Shown: piece after piece, positions 26,701-34,833 of the stretch
How positions within the stretch are numbered: the first letter of the stretch is position 1
Layout: each line of letters starts with the position of its first letter
Assembly: GCF_003605735.1 (NCBI RefSeq)
Contig: NZ_QXTJ01000026.1
Span: forward strand, 77,965-115,806
Direction of reading: 5' to 3'
DNA: 37,842 bases
Origin: Pseudomonas sp. LS-2
GTDB taxonomy: Bacteria > Pseudomonadota > Gammaproteobacteria > Pseudomonadales > Pseudomonadaceae
The notes under the pieces: generated by a model
The model's database searches: none
What the model was told of the DNA's origin: nothing
What the model saw: the letters and a program-made list of their open reading frames with translations, nothing else
Position numbers and translations under genes: made by a program

Positions 26701-26990
26701 CGCTGGAGGCCGTTCTGGAAGCCTGCCGCCTGCGTCTGCGCCCGATCCTGATGACGTCCTTCGCGTTCATCATGGGTGTGGTGCCACTGGTCCTGTCCAG
26801 CGGTGCCGGTGCCGAAATGCGTCACGCCATGGGTGTGGCGGTGTTCTCCGGGATGCTTGGCGTGACCTTCTTCGGTCTGCTGCTGACACCGGTGTTCTAT
26901 GTCCTCATCCGCAACTACGTTGGACGCAAAGAGGCTCGCAAGGCGGCCAAGGCTCAACGCGTTCAGTCCATCGCTCCGGAGGCTCATTGA
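23799..26990 (+). CDS. mexF: MexF, RND multidrug efflux transporter
   Basis: A 1,063-residue HAE1-type RND pump with 12 membrane helices and two large periplasmic loops. The N-terminus MNFSKFFITRPIFAAVLSLL is that of MexF. The proton-relay aspartates Asp410-Asp411 lie in GIVVDDAIVVVENVER of helix 4. Known MexF substrates are chloramphenicol, fluoroquinolones, trimethoprim and quorum-sensing precursors. AAGGGA precedes the ATG, and the stop codon overlaps the oprN start (TGATG). Long frames on the opposite strand are codon-bias shadows. Confidence 0.96.
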   Translation: MNFSKFFITRPIFAAVLSLLILIAGAISLFQLPISEYPEVVPPTVVVRANFPGANPKVIGETVAAPLEQAITGVENMLYMSSQATADGKLTLTITFALGTNLDTAQVQVQNRVTRTEPKLPEEVTRIGITVDKASPDLTMVVHLTSPDQRYDMLYLSNYAVLNIKDELARLNGVGDVQLFGMGDYSLRVWLDPNKTASRNLTATDVVNAIREQNRQVAAGQLGAPPSPSATSFQMSINTQGRLVTEEEFENIIVRAGENGEITRVKDIARVELGSSQYALRSLLNNQPAVAIPIFQRPGSNAIDISNEVRGEMELLKKNFPEGMDYSIVYDPTIFVRGSIEAVVHTLFEALILVVLVVILFLQTWRASIIPLAAVPVSLIGTFAVMHLFGFSLNALSLFGLVLAIGIVVDDAIVVVENVERNIELGHQPMEATQIAMREVTGPIIATALVLCAVFVPAAFISGLTGQFYKQFALTIAISTVISAFNSLTLSPALAAVLLKAHDAPKDRFSRLLDKLLGGWLFRPFNRLFVKASNGYVGAVGRVIRVSGVALLVYAGLIVMTWLGFSSTPTGFVPQQDKQYLVAFAQLPDAASLDRTEDVIKRMSDIALKQPGVESAVAFPGLSINGFTNSPNSGIVFVTLKPFDERKAASESAGAIAGALNGKYASIQEAYMAIFPPPPVQGLGTIGGFRLQIEDRGNLGYDELYKETMNIIAKSHNVPELAALFTSYTVNVPQVDAAIDREKAKTHGVAISDIFDTLQVYLGSLYANDFNRFGRTYQVNVQAEQKFRQDAEQIGQLKVRNNLGEMIPLATLLHVTNTSGPDRVMHYNGFITAEINGAAGPGFSSGQAEAAMNKLLKEELPNGMTYEWTDLTYQQILSGNTALLVFPLCVLLAFLVLAALYESWSLPLAVILIVPMTLLSAIAGVIIAGSDNNIFTQIGLIVLVGLACKNAILIVEFAKDEQEKGKTPLEAVLEACRLRLRPILMTSFAFIMGVVPLVLSSGAGAEMRHAMGVAVFSGMLGVTFFGLLLTPVFYVLIRNYVGRKEARKAAKAQRVQSIAPEAH

Positions 26991-28387
26991 TGAAGGCTGC
27001 AAAACTCTTCCTGCCGAGCCTGTTGGTCCTGGCGCTGGCGGCCTGTGCCGTCGGCCCGGACTATAAGAAGCCGGATACCGCAGCGGCCAACATCACGGCC
27101 GCCGCGCAGGGCACCTACGACCGCAGCCACATCGAAACGATCTGGTGGCAGCAGTTCGACGATCCGACGCTGAACAAGCTGGTGGCCGAATCGCTTCAGG
27201 GCAACCGTGAATTGCGCGTTGCCTTCGCCCGCCTGAAAGCCGCACGCGCCATCCGCGATGACATCAGCAACGATGCCATGCCCGTGGTGACCAGCCGCGC
27301 CAGCAGCGAGATCGGCCGCGCTCAGGTGCCGGGTGAAACCGAGCACCGGGTCAATCAGGAACGTTACGACCTGGGCCTGGACATGGCCTGGGAAATCGAC
27401 CTGTTCGGTCGTATCCAGCGCGAACTGGAAGCCAGCGACGCCGATCAGCAAGTGGCCGAAGCCAATCTGTATCAACTGCAAGTGACCATGATCGCCGAAC
27501 TGGTGGATGCCTATGGTCAGCTGCGGGGCGCGCAACTGCGCGAGGACATCGCCCGGGCCAACCTGAAGAACCAGCAGGAGTCCCGTAGCGTCACCGTACA
27601 ATTGCGTGACGAAGGCGTTGGCAACGAGATCGACGTGGTACGCGCCGATGCGCGACTGGCAGCCGTGGAAGCGACCATTCCACAACTGCAGGCCGAGCAG
27701 GTCCGTGAACGCAACCGTATCGCGACACTGCTGGGCGAGCGCCCGGATGCCATGACGGTCAGTCTGGCCCCGGCCAAGCTGCCTGCGATCTCCAAGACGC
27801 TGCCAATTGGCGATCCGACCAAGCTGCTGGAAAACCGTCCGGACGTACTCAGCGCCGAACGGCAACTGGCGGCGCAGACAGCGCGCATTGGCGTGCAGAC
27901 CGCTGACCTGTTTCCACGGGTCAGCCTCAGCGGCTTTCTGGGCTTCACCGCCAGCCGTGGTTCACAGATCGGTTCCGGTGCTGCGCAAGCCTGGGGGCTG
28001 GGCCCGAGCATCACATGGGCGGCTTTTGACCTGGGCAGCGTAAGAGCGCGGATTCGTGGCGCCAATGCCGATGCCGAAGGCGCACTGGCCAACTACGAGC
28101 AGCAGGTGTTGCTGGCGCTGGAAGAAACCGAAAACGCATTCAGCGACTACGACAAGCGTCAACAGCGTCTGGTCTCGCTCGTGCGTCAAAGCGAAGCCAG
28201 CCGCTCGGCTGCCAACCTGGCGAGCATTCAGTACAAGGAAGGCACTGCCGACTTCCTGGTATTGCTGGATGCCGAGCGTGAACGACTCGCGGCCGAAGAC
28301 AGTCAGGCGCTGGCGGAAATCGATCTGTATCGCGGAATCGTAGCAATCTACAAGGCGCTGGGAGGCGGTTGGCAGCCTAACGCCTGA
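26990..28387 (+). CDS. oprN: OprN, outer-membrane efflux lipoprotein (TolC/NodT family)
   Basis: A 465-residue outer-membrane factor with a lipoprotein signal (lipobox LALAAC, Cys19, followed by AVGPDYKKP as in OprM/OprN). Two repeated coiled-coil/beta-barrel halves follow, including ENRPDVLSAERQLAAQTARIG and QYKEGTADFLVLLDAER. The start is the ATG overlapping the mexF stop, with GGAGG at good spacing; a TTG one codon earlier is unlikely. It completes the tripartite pump. A terminator follows 45 bp after the stop. Confidence 0.94.
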   Translation: MKAAKLFLPSLLVLALAACAVGPDYKKPDTAAANITAAAQGTYDRSHIETIWWQQFDDPTLNKLVAESLQGNRELRVAFARLKAARAIRDDISNDAMPVVTSRASSEIGRAQVPGETEHRVNQERYDLGLDMAWEIDLFGRIQRELEASDADQQVAEANLYQLQVTMIAELVDAYGQLRGAQLREDIARANLKNQQESRSVTVQLRDEGVGNEIDVVRADARLAAVEATIPQLQAEQVRERNRIATLLGERPDAMTVSLAPAKLPAISKTLPIGDPTKLLENRPDVLSAERQLAAQTARIGVQTADLFPRVSLSGFLGFTASRGSQIGSGAAQAWGLGPSITWAAFDLGSVRARIRGANADAEGALANYEQQVLLALEETENAFSDYDKRQQRLVSLVRQSEASRSAANLASIQYKEGTADFLVLLDAERERLAAEDSQALAEIDLYRGIVAIYKALGGGWQPNA

Positions 28388-28432
28388 CCGTTCCAGCCCT
28401 GCTGCGGGGTTGCGTAACCCTCTACCCTGCTC

Positions 28433-28465
28433 AAGCCCCGGACTCACAAGGTTCGGGGCTTTTTT
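28433..28465 (+). terminator. Rho-independent terminator of mexEF-oprN
   Basis: AAGCCCCG (28433-28440) pairs with CGGGGCTT (28454-28461) around a 13-base loop and is followed by a run of T to 28465. Clear end of the efflux operon. Confidence 0.9.
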
Positions 28466-28556
28466 GCGTTTTGTGTCGGCTTTGCCAAAGCGATTCCCGT
28501 TTGACACTCAGCGACCACTCCCCGAAGCTGCTCCCCACGCAGAAATGGAAATCGGT

Positions 28557-29654
28557 ATGTCAAAAGCGCCCCCTCAGCATTCCCCCGACCGCCTCAGTGC
28601 CCGCCGTCGCTGGCAGGTCGCGATTGCGCTGGTCGTGTTGCTGCTGATCGTCGGCGCAGGTCTGCTGGTGCGCGGATGGCACAGCCCTCCCGCCGCCCCC
28701 GTGGTCAACCACAGCTACGCCGAAGCCCTCGAACAGGCCCACAACGGAAAGCCCGGTGCGGCGCGCGTCCTCTACCAACAACTGACCCGCACTGACCTGT
28801 CCGACATACGCCGCGCCGGCCTGATCAGCGAACTGGCGAACTACCCCAGCGCCCAGGCCCTGAAAATCCTCGACGGCGACCTCAAGCGCCCCGCGCCGCT
28901 GGTCCAGCAGACCGCCATCGGAACCCTCATCGCGATAGTGCCCGACGCCCAGCGCAGCGTGCTCATAGGCCCCCTGCTCGACGATCCGGACCAAAGCGTA
29001 CGGTTCGCCGCTGTCCGGGCCCTCCTCGGTCTTACACCGGATGATCTGGGGCTGTACTTCGGCGCCGTTCAGGACGGCGCCGAACAGTATGAAAACACCC
29101 TCATCTCGCAACCGCCCAGCGGCGAAAGCCAGATACAACTGGCACGACTGCTGGTCAGCCAGGGCAAGACGGAAAAGGCATTCCAGGCCCTGGACCTTGC
29201 CCTGAAACTGGAGCCCAACAACCTTCAGGCCGGACTCGACCAAGTGTTATTGCTGGACAAACAAGGCCAGTCCGATCAATCCAGACAACAGTTGGGCCGG
29301 TTGCTTGAAAAACACCCGCAATCGGCGTTGCTGCAACATGCCCTGGGCAACTGGCTGCTTCGCCATCAACAGAACGAATACGCGCTACTGGCCCTGGCCA
29401 AGGCTGTTGAACTGGAACCGGAGAACACGGACTATCGCTATGACCTCGCGATTGCCCTGCACGACCTTCAGCAAATGGACCCGGCATTGCGACAACTGGA
29501 AGACATCTTGCAAAGGCAACCGGCGAACCGGCGGGCAAGAACGCTGCTCATCCAGTACTGGAAGGACACCGGACAGCTGCAGAAGGTGCAGGTCCTGCTG
29601 GCGGAACTCGAGCAACTGAACCCTGATGACCCTGCCCTTCAACAAGGGCTGTAG
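28557..29654 (+). CDS. Membrane-anchored TPR-repeat protein of unknown function
   Basis: A 365-residue protein with a basic N-terminus (SARRRWQ), one membrane helix at about 19-41 and a soluble remainder. The middle part resembles HEAT-like helices (ALKILDGDLKRPAPLVQQTAIGTL, DDPDQSVRFAAVRALLG), and the C-terminal half is built of TPR units (ALDLALKLEPNNLQAGLDQVLLLDKQG, LLALAKAVELEPENTDYRYDLAIAL). The positive N-terminus predicts a periplasmic repeat domain, probably a protein-binding scaffold. The frame is open to 28410, through the oprN terminator, but GGAA precedes the ATG at 28557. Similar anchored TPR proteins accompany cytochrome maturation genes, but none is nearby. Confidence 0.7.
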   Translation: MSKAPPQHSPDRLSARRRWQVAIALVVLLLIVGAGLLVRGWHSPPAAPVVNHSYAEALEQAHNGKPGAARVLYQQLTRTDLSDIRRAGLISELANYPSAQALKILDGDLKRPAPLVQQTAIGTLIAIVPDAQRSVLIGPLLDDPDQSVRFAAVRALLGLTPDDLGLYFGAVQDGAEQYENTLISQPPSGESQIQLARLLVSQGKTEKAFQALDLALKLEPNNLQAGLDQVLLLDKQGQSDQSRQQLGRLLEKHPQSALLQHALGNWLLRHQQNEYALLALAKAVELEPENTDYRYDLAIALHDLQQMDPALRQLEDILQRQPANRRARTLLIQYWKDTGQLQKVQVLLAELEQLNPDDPALQQGL

Positions 29655-30022
29655 GGGAGCGCGAACAGCGACAGGCCGCACAATTCGATAGTTTCCTGTA
29701 ACGCCCTAGTTTGAGAAATTACTTACAGCGTTTTTCTCCTGCGACGGCAATTTTTGTCAGATCCGATTATGTTATGACGCATTCTTCATTTAACAATTGC
29801 CCCTCGCCTATTTTCCAACTGGGAAAAAACGTGCATTATTTGTCCGAGCACACCCTAACTATCCCGTCTGTGATGTGAAGCTGACAACGCACCGTTAGTT
29901 TTTTTCAACCGATGACATCCAAGGCACTGGGGGGTCGTGAATAGATGAGCACAGGATCCAGACTTGCATCCCTGTTGCTTGCGTTGGGCTGACAACAGCC
30001 GTTAATCGCCGGAGTACTATAT
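29655..30022. promoter_or_regulatory. AT-rich leader and promoter region of the mvaU-like gene
   Basis: This 368-bp gap holds no gene. It is markedly AT-rich between about 29700 and 29910, with several T- and A-runs (TTTTTGTCAG, GGGAAAAAAC, GTTAGTTTTTTTC). Such DNA is what MvaT-family proteins prefer to bind, so autoregulation is plausible. No single convincing -35/-10 pair could be chosen. Confidence 0.45.
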
Positions 30023-30385
30023 TTGTCCAGACTTGCCGAGTTTCGCGCCGCAGAAAAAGCCCTTCAGGAACAGCTGGCCCAGCTGGAAAACCTGAAGAAT
30101 GATGCCGGACTGAAAAAGGAGATCGAATTCGAACAGAAGCTCCAGGCCCTGATGAGCACCTATGACAAGAGCCTGCGTGACATCATCGCCATCCTGGACC
30201 CCAATCCTTCGGCCACCGCCGCTGCGCCGACCGGTCCCAAGCGCCGCCGCGCCCGCGTGGTCAAGGTTTACCACAACCCTCACACCGGCGAACTGATCGA
30301 AACCAAGGGCGGCAATCACCGCGGCCTGAAGTCGTGGAAAGAACAGTACGGCGCTGAAACAGTCGATTCCTGGCTGCGCGGCTGA
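30023..30385 (+). CDS. MvaT/MvaU-family H-NS-like xenogeneic silencer (TTG start)
   Basis: A 120-residue nucleoid protein. Residues 1-60 form a coiled-coil oligomerisation region (RLAEFRAAEKALQEQLAQLE, EFEQKLQALMSTYDKSLRDI). A basic linker follows, then the AT-hook-like DNA-binding domain at 75-120 (RRRARVVKVYHNPHTGELIE, KGGNHRGLKSWKEQYG). VYHNPHTGE and the C-terminal WLRG resemble MvaU/MvaV more than MvaT. It would coat AT-rich DNA and silence horizontally acquired genes. The start is TTG at 30023, eight bases after GGAG; no in-frame ATG is suitable. The rare start may limit its level. A strong terminator follows. Confidence 0.9.
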   Translation: MSRLAEFRAAEKALQEQLAQLENLKNDAGLKKEIEFEQKLQALMSTYDKSLRDIIAILDPNPSATAAAPTGPKRRRARVVKVYHNPHTGELIETKGGNHRGLKSWKEQYGAETVDSWLRG

Positions 30386-30415
30386 TCCGCGGTATCGCAC
30401 GGTCTACGCCTTGTA

Positions 30416-30445
30416 AAGAAAGCCCCGTACTTCGGGGCTTTCTTA
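30416..30445 (+). terminator. Rho-independent terminator after the mvaU-like gene
   Basis: GAAAGCCCCG (30418-30427) pairs perfectly with CGGGGCTTTC (30433-30442) around TACTT, with two more A-T pairs outside and a short T-rich tail. Confidence 0.88.
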
Positions 30446-30579
30446 TAAGCGTAATTAATCGACCGTTCGCTTCGTCATCCGGGACGCAAGATGCGAGTTG
30501 CACCCACCCGGCGCCAGGCCCTCGTTCAACTTTGTTTAACGCACGGACTTGCTGCTGATGTGTTGCCGCGCAGTTTGAT

Positions 30580-30644
30580 ATTGACGATCACGTCAATCAC
30601 CAGAAAGTAGTAATGAGTTAGTGTTATCAGCGGCATTGATAACA
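30580..30644. promoter_or_regulatory. Two perfect dyads upstream of the candidate small RNA
   Basis: ATTGACG-ATCA-CGTCAAT lies at 30580-30597, and TGTTATCA-GCGGCAT-TGATAACA at 30622-30644. Both are perfect inverted repeats in a gene-free stretch. They are probably regulator sites for a transcript running toward 30806. Neither matches the GacA box (TGTAAG-N6-CTTACA). Confidence 0.4.
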
Positions 30645-30697
30645 GCGACGCAATGATCATTCCATTGAGGCGACTGAACGACGCCTATCGGAATCTG

Positions 30698-30806
30698 CTG
30701 ACAATCAGAGGATTCGATCCTCTCTTCACGTTTTTTTCACACGCCTTTCTACAGGATGAAGGCTGCTAAAGGATTAGCGCCCCATGCCCGCTTCGGCGGG
30801 CTTCTT
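30698..30806 (+). ncRNA. Candidate Rsm-type small RNA (GGA-loop hairpins plus terminator)
   Basis: No plus-strand gene lies between the mvaU terminator and a good plus-strand terminator at 30786-30806, which implies a separate transcript. Before it come AGAGGAT-TCG-ATCCTCT (30707-30723), a U-run at 30731-30737, hairpin CCTTT/GAAGG (30744-30762) with loop CTACAGGAT, and hairpin GCTA/TAGC (30765-30778) with hexaloop AAGGAT. GGA in hairpin loops is the binding mark of RsmA/CsrA, so this may sequester it as RsmX/Y/Z do. The 5' end is a guess, and no strong promoter was found. The rest of 30446-30823 shows nothing else besides the dyads. Confidence 0.38.
30786..30806 (+). terminator. Rho-independent terminator without an upstream plus-strand gene
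   Basis: GCCCGC (30786-30791), tetraloop TTCG and GCGGGC (30796-30801) are followed by TTCTT. It is oriented for plus-strand transcription and supports a small RNA ending here. The minus strand lacks a T-run after the stem. Confidence 0.65.
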
Positions 30807-30823
30807 ATTGCCTGGGATAAAGT

Positions 30824-31375
30824 TCAGGGCGTTACATTCAAGCGCAAGCCGTCCTTGATCCGCAGTACTTCATCCCTATGCGCAGCATACCCGTCAGCCG
30901 ACCCGGCATACGACAGCGACCATGCCATCTCCTTATTGGCCGCCGCCACCAGCGTCTGCGTCATGACATGTGCGCCGTTCTGGGTGATGGTGCACGTGGT
31001 TTCCATCGCCGGCACGTCGCTCAAGGTGCTCTCTTTCATCCTGGTGCAGACACTCTGAAAGCCACCGCGCACGAAATTCACCTGCACGGCTTTGCGAATC
31101 TCCAGCAAGACACTTTGAACGTTCACTTCATGGCCGGGTTGCAAGCGGGTCTGGGTCAGTTCGACCACCATCGCCGGATCGCCGTTCTGATCGTTTTTCA
31201 CCGCCCGCTGACGAATCTGTATCGACGGTCGATCCGGGCTGGAGGGCGGCGATGGCAACGCTTCGACTTCCCAGTCACTGGGCCAGACAATCAATGCGTC
31301 CGCCGCGACGGCGCAGCCGAGCCCCCACCACAGACATAAGCCCGTCACAGACAATGTGCGAAGCGTGAAAAACAT
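30824..31375 (-). CDS. Secreted DUF4946-like protein of unknown function
   Basis: A 183-residue exported protein with signal peptide [20 protein letters not shown] ending CAVAA near residue 25. The mature part has [35 protein letters not shown] and a central Cys pair ([19 protein letters not shown]), consistent with the DUF4946 family I know from Pseudomonas; its function is not established. The frame extends to 31417, but AAGGT is spaced correctly from the ATG at 31375. It stands alone on the minus strand and is divergent from gloA. Confidence 0.7.
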   Translation of the reverse strand: MFFTLRTLSVTGLCLWWGLGCAVAADALIVWPSDWEVEALPSPPSSPDRPSIQIRQRAVKNDQNGDPAMVVELTQTRLQPGHEVNVQSVLLEIRKAVQVNFVRGGFQSVCTRMKESTLSDVPAMETTCTITQNGAHVMTQTLVAAANKEMAWSLSYAGSADGYAAHRDEVLRIKDGLRLNVTP

Positions 31376-31525
31376 GACCGATACCTTGAACGTCGAGCCG
31401 GAAAGTGTGAGCCACATGGACGACGCTCACAAGTGCCGTGGCGGTCATGGGCACATTCGGGTTTGGCTCGGGCGTCATGTCCCGTATCATGTCGCAACAT
31501 TTACAGGATCAACCCGGAGTCACCG

Positions 31526-32047
31526 ATGAGTCTGCACGAACTGAATTCTTTCCCTGGCGTCACCGCCCAACCGGACCCCGCCACTGCCCAATTCGTGTTC
31601 AACCACACCATGCTGCGAGTCAAGGACGCCACCGCCTCGCTGGATTTCTACACCCGCGTACTGGGCTTTAGTCTGGTGGAAAAACGCGACTTCCCGGAAG
31701 CGGAATTCAGCCTGTATTTCCTGGCACTCGTGGACAAGGCACAGATCCCGGCCGACGATGCTGCACGCACCGTCTGGATGAAAGGCATCCCCGGCGTACT
31801 CGAACTGACCCACAACCACGGCACCGAAAAAGACCCGGCGTTTTCGTACCACAACGGCAACACCGATCCGCGTGGCTTCGGTCACATCTGCATCTCGGTG
31901 CCTGATGTTCATGCGGCTTGCGCCCGTTTCGAAGAACTGGGTGTGGACTTCCAGAAACGCTTGACCGACGGCCGCATGAAAAGCCTGGCATTCATCAAGG
32001 ACCCCGATGGCTACTGGGTCGAGATCATTCAGCCAACGCCGGTTTGA
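31526..32047 (+). CDS. gloA: Lactoylglutathione lyase (glyoxalase I), long zinc-type form
   Basis: A 173-residue enzyme converting the methylglyoxal-glutathione hemithioacetal to S-lactoylglutathione. Metal ligands are His27 ([10 protein letters not shown]), Glu93 (LELTHN), His120 (GFGHICISV) and Glu166 (YWVEII). The length and the extra segments (long N-terminal arm, [13 protein letters not shown]) match the zinc-dependent eukaryote-like class, as in GloA3 of P. aeruginosa, rather than the nickel type of about 130 residues. GGAG precedes the ATG at 31526; the frame is open to 31433 but unlike the family there. A REP pair and a bidirectional terminator follow. Confidence 0.93.
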   Translation: MSLHELNSFPGVTAQPDPATAQFVFNHTMLRVKDATASLDFYTRVLGFSLVEKRDFPEAEFSLYFLALVDKAQIPADDAARTVWMKGIPGVLELTHNHGTEKDPAFSYHNGNTDPRGFGHICISVPDVHAACARFEELGVDFQKRLTDGRMKSLAFIKDPDGYWVEIIQPTPV

Positions 32048-32071
32048 TCGCCGCGCAGAGTGTTCTAGTTC

Positions 32072-32161
32072 TGTAGGAGCGCGCTTGCCCGCAATAACGT
32101 CGGATCAGTCGAAACTGCTCCAACAGACACATTGCACATCGCGGGCAACCGTACACCTACA
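32072..32161. repeat. REP pair (REPIN-like) between gloA and ahpF
   Basis: TGTAGGAGCGCGCTTGCCCGC (32072-32092) is a classic Pseudomonas REP. About 50 bp on, ATCGCGGGCAACCGTACACCTACA (from about 32139) is its inverted, partly decayed partner. The pair can form a long cruciform. Such elements are mobilised by RAYT transposases; none is encoded here. Confidence 0.82.
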
Positions 32162-32175
32162 AAAGACAACCGCGC

Positions 32176-32210
32176 AAAAAAAAACCTCATGATCGCTCAT
32201 GAGGTTTTTT
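32176..32210. terminator. Bidirectional terminator between gloA and ahpF
   Basis: CCTCATGA (32185-32192), loop TCGC and TCATGAGG (32197-32204) are flanked by an A-run (32176-32184) and a T-run (32205-32210), so the hairpin can end transcripts of both convergent genes. Confidence 0.92.
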
Positions 32211-32234
32211 CGTTTAACCCTGCGCAGTCGGGCA

Positions 32235-33797
32235 TCAAGCCGGTGCGCTGGTCCGGATCAGGTGATCGAACGCGCTGAGGGAAGCCTTGGCGCCCTCGCC
32301 CACTGCGATCACGATCTGCTTGTACGGCACAGTGGTCACGTCGCCTGCGGCGAAGATACCCGGGATTGACGTTTCGCCCCGGTTATCGACCACGATCTCG
32401 CCACGGGGCGACAATTCGATGGTGCCCTTGAGCCACTCTGTATTGGGCAACAGACCGATCTGTACGAAGATGCCTTCCAGCTCGACATTGATCTCCTCGC
32501 CGGTGATGCGGTTCTTGTAACGCAGGCCGTTGACCTTCTGACCGTCGCCCGTCACCTCCGTGGTCAGCGCGCTGGTGAGCACAGTGACGTTCGGCAGGCT
32601 GTGCAGCTTGCGTTGCAGCACGGCGTCGGCGCGCAGCGAGCTGTCGAACTCCAGCAGGGTCACGTGAGACACGATGCCCGCCAGATCGATTGCCGCTTCA
32701 ACCCCGGAGTTGCCACCGCCAACCACCGCCACTCGCTTGCCCTTGAACAGCGGACCGTCACAGTGCGGGCAGTACGCCACGCCCTTGTTGCGGTATTGCT
32801 GCTCGCCCGGCACGTTCATTTCACGCCAGCGGGCGCCGGTCGCCAGGATCACGGTCTTGCCCTTGAGCACGCCACCACTGGCAAATTTGACCTTGTGCAG
32901 CTCGCCATCTTTGCCTGGGATCAGCTGATCGCCGCGTTGCAGGTTCATGATGTCGACTTCGTATTCCTTGACGTGTTCTTCAAGGGCCACGGCCAGTTTC
33001 GGGCCTTCGGTGTGTTGCACGGAAATGAAGTTCTCGATGGCCATGGTGTCCAGCACCTGACCGCCGAAGCGCTCGGCCGCGACACCGGTGCGGATACCTT
33101 TACGTGCTGCGTAGATCGCTGCGGCAGAACCTGCCGGGCCACCGCCGACGACCAGCACGTCGAAGGCTTCTTTAGCGTTCAGTTTCTCGGCCTGACGATC
33201 ACCGGCGCTGGTGTCGATCTTGGCCAGAATCTCTTCCAGGTTCATGCGGCCCTGACCGAACAGTTCACCGTTGAGGTAGATGCTCGGTACCGACATGATC
33301 TGGCGGTCGTCGACTTCCTGCTGGAACAGGCTGCCTTCGATGGCGACGTGCTGTACGTTCGGGTTGAGCACGGCCAACAGGTTCAGCGCCTGGACCACGT
33401 CCGGGCAGTTCTGGCAGCTGAGCGAGAAGTAGGTTTCAAACTTGAACTCACCGCTCAGGCTGCGAGCCTGTTCGATGGTGTCCTCGCTGGATTTGGACGG
33501 GTAGCCGCCGACTTGCAGCAACGCCAGTACCAGGGAGGTGAATTCGTGGCCCATTGGCAGGCCGGCAAAACGCAGCTTGATGTCCTGACCCGGGCTGTTC
33601 AGGGCGAAGGATGGCGTGCGTGCGTCGGTGCCATTGGTGTTCAGGGTGATCTGGTTGGAGCTGCTGACGATATCGTTGAGCAGGGCCAGCATTTCCTGAG
33701 ATTTCGCGCCGTCATCGAGGGACGCAACGATCTCGATTGGGCGAGTGATCCGCTCCAGATACGATTTCAACTGTGCTTTAAGATTCGCGTCCAACAT
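32235..33797 (-). CDS. ahpF: Alkyl hydroperoxide reductase subunit F
   Basis: A 520-residue flavoprotein that passes electrons from NAD(P)H to AhpC. The N-terminal tandem thioredoxin-like domain has its redox pair at Cys128-Cys131 (SCQNCPDV). The FAD motif is [19 protein letters not shown] (217-235), the thioredoxin-reductase-like active site is Cys343-Cys346 ([10 protein letters not shown]), and the NAD motif is [12 protein letters not shown] (358-369). The length equals the E. coli protein (521). An upstream in-frame ATG seven codons earlier is rejected: GGAAAG lies before ATG 33797. It lies downstream of ahpC, separated by a hairpin, and probably depends on readthrough. Confidence 0.97.
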   Translation of the reverse strand: MLDANLKAQLKSYLERITRPIEIVASLDDGAKSQEMLALLNDIVSSSNQITLNTNGTDARTPSFALNSPGQDIKLRFAGLPMGHEFTSLVLALLQVGGYPSKSSEDTIEQARSLSGEFKFETYFSLSCQNCPDVVQALNLLAVLNPNVQHVAIEGSLFQQEVDDRQIMSVPSIYLNGELFGQGRMNLEEILAKIDTSAGDRQAEKLNAKEAFDVLVVGGGPAGSAAAIYAARKGIRTGVAAERFGGQVLDTMAIENFISVQHTEGPKLAVALEEHVKEYEVDIMNLQRGDQLIPGKDGELHKVKFASGGVLKGKTVILATGARWREMNVPGEQQYRNKGVAYCPHCDGPLFKGKRVAVVGGGNSGVEAAIDLAGIVSHVTLLEFDSSLRADAVLQRKLHSLPNVTVLTSALTTEVTGDGQKVNGLRYKNRITGEEINVELEGIFVQIGLLPNTEWLKGTIELSPRGEIVVDNRGETSIPGIFAAGDVTTVPYKQIVIAVGEGAKASLSAFDHLIRTSAPA

Positions 33798-33837
33798 GAG
33801 GGCTTTCCTTATCTTCAAAAATTCGATATCTGCAAAT

Positions 33838-33873
33838 AAAAACGCCCAGGCGATTACCGCCCGGGCGTTTTTT
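33838..33873 (-). terminator. Terminator/attenuator between ahpC and ahpF
   Basis: AAAAACGCCC and GGGCGTTTTT form a 10-bp stem around an inner GGCG...CGCC stem with mismatches. Long T-runs follow on both strands. It sits in the ahpC-ahpF gap and would reduce ahpF transcription relative to ahpC. Confidence 0.82.
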
Positions 33874-33931
33874 GGGGGCGATGCGGTTTACGTGCTTATG
33901 GGCTCATCGCCCCCGATCCGGTCACGAGGAC

Positions 33932-34495
33932 TTAGATCTTGCCGACCAGGTCCAGGGAAGGAGCCAGGGTAGCCTCACCTTCCTGCCACTTGGCTGGGCA
34001 AACTTCGCCCGGGTGTGCAGCAACGTACTGAGCGGCCTTGATCTTGCGCAGCAGCTCGGAAGCGTCACGGCCGACGCCGCCGTCGTTCAGTTCAACGATC
34101 TTGATCTCGCCTTCTGGGTTGATCACGAAAGTACCGCGGTCAGCCAGGCCAGCGTCTTCGATCAGCACGTCGAAGTTGCGGGAGATGGTCAGGGTCGGGT
34201 CACCGATCATGGTGTACTGGATTTTGCCGATGGCTGGCGAAGTGTTGTGCCAGGCCGCGTGAGCAAAGTGGGTATCGGTCGATACGGAGTAGATTTCAAC
34301 GCCCAGTTTCTGGAACGCATCGTAGTTGTCAGCCAGGTCTTCCAGCTCGGTTGGGCAGACGAAGGTGAAGTCGGCCGGGTAGAAGAACACCACAGACCAT
34401 TTGCCTTTCAGGTCAGCATCCGAAACTTCAACGAAAGAGCCGTTTTTGAAAGCGGTCGCTTTGAACGGTTTTACTTGGCTGTTAATGATAGGCAT
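33932..34495 (-). CDS. ahpC: Alkyl hydroperoxide reductase subunit C (2-Cys peroxiredoxin)
   Basis: A 187-residue typical 2-Cys peroxiredoxin that reduces H2O2, organic peroxides and peroxynitrite. Peroxidatic Cys47 lies in FTFVCPTE and resolving Cys166 in [17 protein letters not shown] and [13 protein letters not shown] are family hallmarks of the E. coli AhpC type. AAGGAG precedes ATG 34495; the upstream in-frame extension to 34570 is not family-like. Codons are strongly biased, as expected for a highly expressed gene. It is first in the ahpC-ahpF pair. OxyR is the usual regulator, but only a partial site could be seen. Confidence 0.97.
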   Translation of the reverse strand: MPIINSQVKPFKATAFKNGSFVEVSDADLKGKWSVVFFYPADFTFVCPTELEDLADNYDAFQKLGVEIYSVSTDTHFAHAAWHNTSPAIGKIQYTMIGDPTLTISRNFDVLIEDAGLADRGTFVINPEGEIKIVELNDGGVGRDASELLRKIKAAQYVAAHPGEVCPAKWQEGEATLAPSLDLVGKI

Positions 34496-34833
34496 CGGGT
34501 GAATCTCCTTAGGGTTGAAAAATCGGGTTTGAAATTCGATGGGAAGGATCTTACGCACAATCTCCGACAAGGGCTCATTGGCAAACCTGATGCCGGTGAT
34601 TGGTTTTCGCTATAAAAGAACACTTATATAGAAGAATTCCATTACATCTTGAGGAACGCTGCCAGGCATTGGAAGCGTTGCCAGCCTACCGACTTCATTG
34701 ACCGATCTTCAACCCACGGCTCAAGCCACTGTTCAATCCAGAGCAGACACCGCCGGAATAATCCCGCACAATACGCGCCTTTCATGGTACGTAACCACCA
34801 CTACGTACACAGTACGAATCGGCAGGAATCGGT
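34496..34833. promoter_or_regulatory. ahpC / kfrA-like divergent promoter region
   Basis: This 338-bp gap has no gene. An AT-rich patch at 34609-34650 (CTATAAAAG, ACTTATATAGAAG) is the probable ahpC promoter zone. On the minus strand ATGG-N7-CTAT has OxyR-like spacing, but the following half-sites do not fit. The right end carries the repeats described as a separate KfrA-like operator. Confidence 0.5.
34787..34821. promoter_or_regulatory. Candidate autoregulatory operator of the KfrA-like gene
   Basis: GTACGTA (34787-34793), eight bases, then TACGTAC (34802-34808) form a perfect inverted repeat ending 25 bp before the ATG. CAGTACGAATCG follows at 34810-34821 and recurs inside the gene at 34919-34930. 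Plasmid KfrA represses its own promoter through repeats overlapping it, so these are natural candidates. Confidence 0.45.

Noticed and set aside
24987..27002. 671-codon open frame antisense to mexF
   Set aside because: It mirrors mexF exactly, is Gln/His/Arg-rich with no domain, and is a product of high GC third positions in the real gene.
32072..32161. CRISPR repeat unit
   Set aside because: There are only two copies in inverted orientation with REP consensus, no spacer array and no cas gene.
34609..34650. Full OxyR site before ahpC
   Set aside because: Only one ATGG-N7-CTAT half fits the ATAG-N7-CTAT pattern; the next half-sites do not, so it was not called as a feature.
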